DNA from: Candidatus Mesolinea sp.
GTDB taxonomy: Bacteria > Chloroflexota > Anaerolineae > Anaerolineales > Anaerolineaceae
Reading direction: 5' to 3'
Assembly (NCBI GenBank): GCA_003445715.1
Contig: DMCS01000006.1
Coordinates: 1-11,436 of the forward strand
Length of the DNA stretch: 11,436 nucleotides
Shown in pieces: positions 6,608-11,436 of the stretch. A program made the position numbers and the translations under genes. The notes beneath the pieces are model-generated. The model worked only from the letters and a program-made list of their open reading frames with translations. It was not told the DNA's origin and did no database searches. Position 1 is the stretch's first letter, and each line of letters begins with the position of its first letter.

Positions 6608-6787
6608 AAAACCTTTCGTTTGAAGTTTGTTTTTCTGGCAGGGAAAATTATTAGAACAGCAAGATATGTGGTGATGAAACTTCCGGCAAAATACCCGTTT
6701 AGAGACGTGTATGAAAAATGCATGGCTTAATCATTGGTCTCAATAACCCCAATCTGTTTTTCTATTTAACCAATAGTGTGAAATCAC

Positions 6788-7171
6788 ATGAGAATACTGA
6801 AACACCCCTTGTTAAAAGTGATAGAGTATTCGTTTTTGTGTGATTTTCAGCTAATAGATGGCAGAAGTGGAGATGTCATAATTACACCTTCTGGAAATCA
6901 CCTCATAGTTCATTTTTTCACTGGCATACTAGAACATTTTCCTGAAATTGACACATTTCAGGTTGTGCAAAGATCATATGGATCCCTTCTAATCAGGATT
7001 CAACCATATAGTCAATTAGATAAATTTAAATTGGATGAGATGGTCAGATCGCTGAAAGAAAAAGGGTGCGATGATATGAAGATAGATACTGAAATTGTGA
7101 CGAGCATCCCTCTTTCACCAACGGGAAAACATCATTTTATTATTAACCAAACAAAAGTGTTAGATGATTAG
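6788..7171 (+). pseudogene. CapK/PaaK-family (phenylacetate-CoA ligase-like) protein, C-terminal remnant
   Basis: The open frame gives 127 residues that resemble only the C-terminal domain of CapK-type adenylate-forming proteins, which normally have about 400-450 residues. Visible blocks are IDGRSGDVIITPSGNHLIVH (the hinge and start of the small C-terminal domain), EIDTFQVVQRSYGSLLIRI and, near the end, SIPLSPTGKHHFIIN with the GK typical of the last strand. The AMP-binding N-terminal domain is absent. A stop (TGA at 6779) precedes the ATG in frame, and no ribosome site is seen. The first 20 or so residues do not look like the family and probably derive from the junction. CapK-type genes are common in capsule and exopolysaccharide clusters. 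No matching 5' part is seen between 5025 and 5131 on the other side of the IS element, so the insertion was accompanied or followed by a deletion. Confidence 0.75.
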
Positions 7172-7190
7172 TATACTTTTGAGTTCAAGT

Positions 7191-7227
7191 CTCCAAATTC
7201 CACAATGTTTGGAGCTGTAATCTCCAA
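7191..7227 (+). promoter_or_regulatory. Mutually exclusive hairpins ahead of the GT2 gene
   Basis: CTCCAAA (7191-7197) can pair with TTTGGAG (7208-7214) around a 10-nt loop. The same TTTGGAG can instead pair with CTCCAA (7222-7227) around a 7-nt spacer. The two outer arms are near-direct repeats. The structure lies between the CapK remnant and the GT2 start, where a leader could be controlled. No U-run terminator is visible. Confidence 0.35.
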
Positions 7228-7248
7228 TTTGAAACAAGAGAAGTAAAG

Positions 7249-8271
7249 TTGCCCACTGTCTCCCTCATCCTCCCCATTCGCAACGAAGCCAAGCACATCC
7301 GCGGCTGCTTAGAAAGCATCGCCCAACAGGATTTCCCCCACGAGCAAATGGAGATCATCATCGCCGACGGGCTTTCCTCAGATAATACCAAAGAGGTAGT
7401 AGAAGCCTCTAAGCCTAGTGATATCCCCCTTATCTGGCTAGATAACCCCGGCAAAATCGTTCCCACCGGCCTAAACTTAGCCATCCGGCAAGCCAGCGGA
7501 GAGATTATTATCCGTGTGGATGGGCATGCCGAAATTGCTCCTGATTATGTAAGCCGTTGTGTTTGGTATCTTCAAAATCAGCAGATCCAAGGTGTAGGCG
7601 GTCCGATGGAATCCATTGGCGAAAATTATATATCCGAGGTTATAGCTTATGCTATGAGCTCATCGTTTGGCGTGGGGAATTCAGCCTTTCGCACGGTTGT
7701 AGACAAAACTTTATTTGTCGATAGTATTCCCTTCCCGGCCTATACTAGAGATATCATTCAAGCGGCTGGTCTTTATGATGAAGAATTAGTACGTGACCAA
7801 GATGATGAATATAACTATCGTATTCGTGAGCTTGGTGGAAAGCTCCTTCTCGCAGTCGATGTGAAGTCGAGATATTACAGCCGGGCTTCGCTGGCAAAAC
7901 TTTGGAAGCAATATTTTCAGTATGGCTTTTACAAGGTGCGCGTGCTGCAAAAACACCCGCGTCAAATGAGCCTGCGCCACTTTGTCCCACCGCTTTTTGT
8001 CCTGACCCTAATCCTCTCTATCCTTCTTGCTGTAATGACCCCTTGGGGCAAGGTGTTGCTCGCACTCGTCGCTGGGAGTTATTTACTGGCAAATATTATC
8101 GCGTCCTTGATAATCTCAGCAAAAAAAGGTTGGCAGAATTTGCCTTTGCTTCCACTCACCTTTGCCATTCTGCACGTCAGCTACGGTTCAGGCTTTTTGT
8201 GGGGCCTAATCAAGTTCCGCAAGCGTTGGGGGGATAAATTCGGCAAAGTGCCGGCGTGGAATATAGATTAG
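7249..8271 (+). CDS. Glycosyltransferase family 2, ExoA-like, with C-terminal membrane helices
   Basis: A 340-residue GT2 with a GT-A catalytic domain at 3-230 and three predicted membrane helices (about 247-264, 266-289 and 299-321). It shows TVSLILPIRNEAKHIRGCLES at the start, IIIADGLSSDNT (D40), VDGHAEIAPDY in place of DxD (D91), VGGPMESIGENY, SSSFGVGNSAFR, LVRDQDDEYNYRIRELGG (D185/D186/E187) and KLWKQYFQYGFYK. These blocks match the succinoglycan ExoA-like group, which adds sugars to lipid-linked oligosaccharides at the cytoplasmic face. The start is TTG 7249 with a weak GAGAAG upstream; the frame stays open further left, but family members begin at this point. The donor sugar cannot be read from sequence. 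The next gene starts 31 bp downstream, so they are likely co-transcribed. Confidence 0.9.
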   Translation: MPTVSLILPIRNEAKHIRGCLESIAQQDFPHEQMEIIIADGLSSDNTKEVVEASKPSDIPLIWLDNPGKIVPTGLNLAIRQASGEIIIRVDGHAEIAPDYVSRCVWYLQNQQIQGVGGPMESIGENYISEVIAYAMSSSFGVGNSAFRTVVDKTLFVDSIPFPAYTRDIIQAAGLYDEELVRDQDDEYNYRIRELGGKLLLAVDVKSRYYSRASLAKLWKQYFQYGFYKVRVLQKHPRQMSLRHFVPPLFVLTLILSILLAVMTPWGKVLLALVAGSYLLANIIASLIISAKKGWQNLPLLPLTFAILHVSYGSGFLWGLIKFRKRWGDKFGKVPAWNID

Positions 8272-8302
8272 GGTAATATCTATGGCATAATTAGGTGAAA
8301 TC

Positions 8303-9832
8303 ATGTCAATACCAATTTTTACTGAAACTGAAAGATCACTTGATACTAAAGAGAAAACCGTTGGGCAAGTTGTCTCCGATGTGTTCAAGCGCATCTTTGA
8401 TATTCTTTGTTCAGCCCTCGGGTTGATATTACTTTCGCCGGTCTTTCTTCTCGTGGCGAGCCTCATCAAACAAGACTCCGCTGGGCCAGTCTTTTACAAG
8501 AGCCGGCGTGTGGGTAAAGATGGCACCGCGTTTGACATGCTTAAGTTCCGCACAATGCGCGAAGAGCCAGACAGTTACAATGGCCCGATAATCACTGCGC
8601 AAGATGACACTCGCATCACCCCAGTGGGAGCCTGGCTGCGCAAAACTAAACTCAACGAGCTCCCTCAGCTCTGGAATGTGCTCAAGGGCGAGATGAGCTT
8701 AGTTGGACCGCGCCCTGAGGACCCTGAAATCGTCGCTACTTGGCCGGAAGAAACCCGTCAAATTATCCTCTCCATCCGTCCAGGAATCACCAGCCCAGCC
8801 TCAATCATTTATCACAATGAAGAACAACTCCTGAATGGCGATCACGTTCTGGAGGAATATCTCCACAATATCTCTCCCGATAAGCTACGCTTAGATGAGC
8901 TCTATGTCCTCCATCATGGCTTTTTTTCCGATTTGGATATCCTCTTCTGGACCGCTACAAAATTGCTGCCAGCCATGGACGTTTTCAACATTCCAGAGAA
9001 TCTCTTGTTTGTTGGGCACTTCTCTAAATTTTTACAAAACTACTTTGTATGGTTTGGCGTTGACTTTTTCATATCACTGATCGCGATCGGTATTGTCGGC
9101 CTTATTGAACGTGCTAATACTGTACTCAATATAGGTTTATGGAGAGCCTTAGGAATTGCCTTATTCGTTGCCTTACTTTTCAGTCTCATGAATACTTTAC
9201 TTGGATTGGGGCAAATTTTTTGGAAAAGAGCTCCCGGTTATTATCTCTTTGATTTAGCATTTTCAACATTTGCTACCACAGCTATTGTGTATATTATCAA
9301 CCTCAATTTTCCTGGTGGACCGCTGCTACCACCAAGAATGGTTATCTATCATGGCGCTTTATCCTTAGTAGGTTTCGCAGCGGTGCGCTACCGCTCCCGT
9401 TTGATCACTGGATTTGCTTCCCGTTGGCTGAAGCTGCGCGGAAAAGCCAGCAAGCTCGGCGAACGCGTGTTGGTCGTAGGAGCCGGACAATGCGGGCAGT
9501 TGGCTTGCTGGCTAATAGAAAAAAGTGAATTGAATGAAATATATCATGTTGTCGGGATGGTTGACGACAACCCCAACCTACTCGGCATGCGCGTGGATGG
9601 TTATCGCATCTTGGGCAACACCAATCAAATAAAAAGTTTGGTTAAAGAGAAAAACATTGATGTGGTCATGTTTGCCATCTCACGAATAAATCAGCGCAAT
9701 AAAAATCGAATTCTCAAGCTTTGCAACGAATCCGGCGCCAAAGTAGTCATCATTCCTGATCTATTGCACAGCCTTGAAGAACAACTTAAGCATTCAACAC
9801 CGGAGATACATGAGCAATCCATGGCAGAGTAA
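8303..9832 (+). CDS. Phosphoglycosyl transferase (Bac_transf) fused to 4-TM plus CoA_binding_3-like Rossmann domain, reversed order
   Basis: A 509-residue protein. Residues about 26-225 are the monotopic sugar transferase domain: KRIFD (29-33), the re-entrant helix with Pro46, FYKSRRVGKDG, KFRTM (81-85), RKTKLNELPQLWNVLKG (113-129) and MSLVGPRPED (131-140). It would move a sugar-1-phosphate from an NDP-sugar to undecaprenyl phosphate at the inner face of the membrane. Four membrane helices follow (about 250-268, 279-303, 313-336, 345-360), then a Rossmann domain (387-490) with RVLVVGAGQCGQL and VVGMVDDNPNLLGMRVDGY. WbaP/WcaJ-type enzymes have the helices and Rossmann part first, so this order is reversed. 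The residue before the catalytic Glu is Asn (LNELPQ) rather than the usual Asp. ATG 8303 follows AGGTGA. The central helices are more AT-rich than either end. The 3' end overlaps the next gene by 23 bp. Confidence 0.9.
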   Translation: MSIPIFTETERSLDTKEKTVGQVVSDVFKRIFDILCSALGLILLSPVFLLVASLIKQDSAGPVFYKSRRVGKDGTAFDMLKFRTMREEPDSYNGPIITAQDDTRITPVGAWLRKTKLNELPQLWNVLKGEMSLVGPRPEDPEIVATWPEETRQIILSIRPGITSPASIIYHNEEQLLNGDHVLEEYLHNISPDKLRLDELYVLHHGFFSDLDILFWTATKLLPAMDVFNIPENLLFVGHFSKFLQNYFVWFGVDFFISLIAIGIVGLIERANTVLNIGLWRALGIALFVALLFSLMNTLLGLGQIFWKRAPGYYLFDLAFSTFATTAIVYIINLNFPGGPLLPPRMVIYHGALSLVGFAAVRYRSRLITGFASRWLKLRGKASKLGERVLVVGAGQCGQLACWLIEKSELNEIYHVVGMVDDNPNLLGMRVDGYRILGNTNQIKSLVKEKNIDVVMFAISRINQRNKNRILKLCNESGAKVVIIPDLLHSLEEQLKHSTPEIHEQSMAE

Positions 9833-10802
9833 ACTCGTTCTCGTGACCGGAGCCGCCGGTTTTATCGGCAGCCGCCTTACCGAAACACTCGTGCAACAAG
9901 GCGCACAGGTGCGCGCTTTTGTGCGCTATACCTCTCGCGGCGAACTTGGCTTGCTCAAATTTCTTCCGTCAGCGATTCTTTCTGAAATAGAGCTCGTTTT
10001 TGGAGATTTGCGGGATGCCGAGGCGATTGAACAAGCTGCCAAACGTGCCGACCTCATCTATCACCTGGGTGCGCTCATTTCTATTCCATACTCCTACTTG
10101 CATCCAGTCGAAGTCGTTCAGACCAATATCTTAGGAACGCTCAACATCCTGCAGACTTGCCGCAAATTTGATTGCCGCCTGATACACACTTCCTCCAGCG
10201 AGGTTTATGGCACCGCGCTGCAAGTGCCCATCAACGAATCCCATCCCTTGCAAGGGCAGTCGCCTTACTCCGCCAGCAAGATTGGCGCTGATAAACTGGT
10301 GGAAAGTTACTACCGTTCATTTGGCGTACGCGCAGTGACCATCCGCCCTTTCAATACCTATGGCCCAGGTCAGTCCGCTCGGGCAGTTATCCCAACCATC
10401 ATCACTCAAGCACTGACTAAACAAACTGTTTATTTGGGCAATTTGGATGCACTGCGCGATTTTACCTACGTGGATGATACTGTCGACGCTTTTATCAAAG
10501 CCGGCCAGACCGATGGAATTGACGGGGAGACCTTCAACTTAGGATCCGGTTCTGAAATCAGCATTCGGGACTTGGCTGCTCTCATTTTTGATCTCATCGG
10601 CACCACACCTGAAGTTGAGGTCCATGACGAGCGCATCCGCCCAGCCCTTTCTGAAGTGCAACGGCTGCTAGCCGATAACAGCAAAGCCCGCCAGGTTCTA
10701 GCCTGGTCACCCCAAGTCGATTTGCGGGAAGGGCTTATCCGCACGATTCAATGGATTCGTGAACACTTGGATTTCTACCATATTGGGCACTATGAACGCT
10801 AA
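9810..10802 (+). CDS. NAD-dependent epimerase/dehydratase, LegB-like NDP-hexosamine 4,6-dehydratase
   Basis: A 330-residue extended SDR. It has the NAD motif TGAAGFIG near the N-terminus, TSSSEVYGTALQVPI, the catalytic block QGQSPYSASKIGADKL (YxxxK), RPFNTYGPGQSARAVIPT and RDFTYVDDTVDAFI. The blend of IPYSYLHPVEVVQTNILGT, SPYSASKIGADKL and GQSARAVIPTIITQAL is typical of LegB, the dehydratase that makes 4-keto-6-deoxy-GlcNAc on the way to legionaminic acid. Related SDRs use other NDP-sugars, so the substrate is inferred. The start ATG 9810 is chosen over an earlier in-frame ATG at 9774 because GGAG lies at 9802-9805 and family members begin near SKLVLVTG. It overlaps the sugar transferase gene by 23 bp, suggesting translational coupling. 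A sugar nucleotidyltransferase follows after 90 bp. Confidence 0.9.
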   Translation: MSNPWQSKLVLVTGAAGFIGSRLTETLVQQGAQVRAFVRYTSRGELGLLKFLPSAILSEIELVFGDLRDAEAIEQAAKRADLIYHLGALISIPYSYLHPVEVVQTNILGTLNILQTCRKFDCRLIHTSSSEVYGTALQVPINESHPLQGQSPYSASKIGADKLVESYYRSFGVRAVTIRPFNTYGPGQSARAVIPTIITQALTKQTVYLGNLDALRDFTYVDDTVDAFIKAGQTDGIDGETFNLGSGSEISIRDLAALIFDLIGTTPEVEVHDERIRPALSEVQRLLADNSKARQVLAWSPQVDLREGLIRTIQWIREHLDFYHIGHYER

Positions 10803-10892
10803 AGTCGGCCTAAGGGACACATTAGCGATGCGCCCCGTTTACAAGTTGAACTCATTAAAGTTTTTCGATCATCAAGAGAAAGGGGAACCTCA

Positions 10893-11436
10893 ATGAAAAC
10901 AGTTATTTTATGTGGGGGGAAAGGCACCCGTTTGGCGCCATTCACAAATGTTTTACCCAAACCCATGATGCCGGTTGGTGATAAGGCTATCTTAGAGGTG
11001 CTATTGCAGCAGTTAAGGCGGTATGGCTTTACTGAGATTGTGCTTGCAGTCGGCTACTTAGCCAGCCTGATGAAAGCCTATTTCAAAGACGGACAGCAGT
11101 ATGATCTCAACATCACCTATTCCGATGAGTTAGAACCTTTGGGCACCGCCGGCCCGCTTGCTCAAATTCCTGAACTAAACGAAACCCTTTTGGTCTGTAA
11201 TGGCGACGTCCTCAGCACCTTGAATTTTCACGAATTCTATAATTTCCACAAGGAACAAGGGGGAATTTTGACTATTGCCATGCACCAACGCCAAGTTCAT
11301 ATTGACCTGGGGATCATTGAGCAAAACAATGGCGAGCATGTCATCACAAACTACATCGAAAAACCAAGTCTGGATTATAAAGTGAGCATGGGGTTCTATT
11401 TTCTCGAGCCACGCGCGCTGGAGTTTATCCCCCCAA
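10893..11436 (+). CDS. Sugar-1-phosphate nucleotidyltransferase (partial, cut by the right edge)
   Basis: From ATG 10893 the frame stays open for 181 codons to the window end. The protein begins MKTVILCGGKGTRLAPFTNV and continues LPKPMMPVGDKAILEVLL, the nucleotide-binding signature of NTP_transferase enzymes (Lys10, Arg13, Lys23). It also shows GTAGPL (84-89), the metal-binding VCNGDV (Asp105), NYIEKP (153-158) and MGFYFLEP (166-173). These enzymes join a sugar-1-phosphate to NTP to give an NDP-sugar. GTAGPL and short loops resemble mannose-1-phosphate guanylyltransferase and PtmE-like enzymes, but there is no N-terminal CBS pair, and base specificity cannot be read. AAAGGGG lies eight bases before the start. 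Beside a LegB-like dehydratase, supply of a GDP- or UDP-hexosamine is plausible (inference). Confidence 0.9.
   Translation, partial: MKTVILCGGKGTRLAPFTNVLPKPMMPVGDKAILEVLLQQLRRYGFTEIVLAVGYLASLMKAYFKDGQQYDLNITYSDELEPLGTAGPLAQIPELNETLLVCNGDVLSTLNFHEFYNFHKEQGGILTIAMHQRQVHIDLGIIEQNNGEHVITNYIEKPSLDYKVSMGFYFLEPRALEFIPP

Larger units (their letters stand above)
5386..6730 (+). pseudogene. IS1380-family transposase, frameshifted, with four short hairpin insertions
   Basis: The first part is read in one frame up to about 5823 (IHKIVFAARNLTSNAG, ITIDIDSSVVNVEGHQESAV). The rest is in the next frame from about 5843 to the stop at 6730 (KGYNPKRPGNNCYNIQFAF, ILFRMDSGYFDDE, KRGNAENYI, YDMAVGHLLLKSFWANEA). 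The presumed DDE residues are present: Asp in TIDIDSS, Asp in RMDSGYF, Glu in AENYI. A GTG at 5386 with AAAGGA seven bases upstream is a good start; ATG 5356 is in the same frame but has no ribosome site. Against the family pattern there are extra residues at HQE/KGYN (19 nt, shifting the frame), at VAY/EKRG (18 nt), inside the usually contiguous IKEAK (18 nt, STPKGH) and at QQI/KTFRLK (27 nt, TCACGTGAG). Each insert is rich in inverted repeats. Unless frameshifting occurs, the gene is inactive. Confidence 0.85.
5132..6799 (+). mobile_element. IS1380-family insertion sequence, approximate ends
   Basis: The core is an IS1380-type transposase frame. On the left, CCCGGATTCTACGT (5132-5145) matches 12 of 14 bases of the ISEcp1 terminal repeat as I remember it (CCTAGATTCTACGT). 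The 225-250 bp from there to the transposase start and a total near 1.65 kb fit the family. On the right only a poor match is found (ACATGAGAAT around 6786-6795). TACT occurs at 5127-5130 and 6795-6798 and might be a 4-bp target duplication, but it would not coincide with clean repeats. An alternative pair of imperfect inverted repeats, 20 of 25 identical, lies further in at 5297-5321 and 6759-6783. The exact ends therefore remain open. The element is AT-rich compared with its flanks and separates the LCP gene from a damaged CapK-type gene. Confidence 0.65.

Noticed and set aside
7902..8237. 111-residue plus-strand frame inside the GT2 gene
   Set aside because: It reads the membrane-helix part of the glycosyltransferase in the wrong frame; the GT2 frame is clearly the conserved one.
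9774..9809. Upstream ATG start for the LegB-like gene
   Set aside because: It would add 12 residues with no family similarity and lacks a ribosome site, while ATG 9810 has GGAG at the right distance.

Overview
The window looks like a chromosomal piece from an uncultured bacterium, most probably an Anaerolineae-type Chloroflexota. This is inferred from the mix of genes rather than from a marker gene: a dipeptide-type ABC transporter next to a GH2 beta-mannosidase, an LCP protein with a single N-terminal membrane anchor, a NusG-like specificity factor, and an ExoA-like glycosyltransferase. No rRNA, tRNA or CRISPR array was seen.

Layout. Positions 1-3087 (minus strand) are the 3' part of a solute-uptake operon, read right to left: a 5'-truncated DppC-type permease, two DppD/DppF-type ATPases, and the start of a beta-mannosidase that runs off the left edge. 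The neighbourhood suggests uptake and hydrolysis of manno-oligosaccharides rather than peptides. The permease has lost about half of its normal length where it meets the next block. Positions 3100-11436 (plus strand) form an envelope or exopolysaccharide locus. It has a strong extended -10 promoter with an untranslated leader, a NusG/RfaH/LoaP-like factor, an LCP protein that would attach polymer to the cell surface, an IS1380-family element, the 3' remnant of a CapK-type adenylate-forming gene, an ExoA-like GT2, a phosphoglycosyl transferase with reversed domain order, a LegB-like NDP-hexosamine 4,6-dehydratase, and the start of a sugar-1-phosphate nucleotidyltransferase cut by the right edge.

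How the genes fit together. The nucleotidyltransferase and the LegB-like dehydratase would make an activated 4-keto-6-deoxy sugar, possibly on the way to a nonulosonic acid. The phosphoglycosyl transferase would start the repeat unit on undecaprenyl phosphate. The GT2 would extend it, the LCP protein would attach the finished polymer, and the NusG-like factor would keep RNA polymerase reading through the long operon. Polymerase, flippase and other transferases are not in the window.

Most unusual points. (1) The IS1380 transposase reading frame carries four short, mostly GC-rich, hairpin-forming insertions at otherwise conserved motifs. Three are exact multiples of three (18, 18 and 27 nt) and keep the frame. 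The fourth is 19 nt and causes the only frameshift. Two of the four are inverted copies of one motif. (2) The sugar transferase has its catalytic domain first and the four-helix plus Rossmann half second, opposite to WbaP/WcaJ. Its end overlaps an SDR dehydratase gene, which resembles a re-sorted PglF/WbpM arrangement. (3) The promoter of the polysaccharide block is symmetric, with an extended -10 on both strands.
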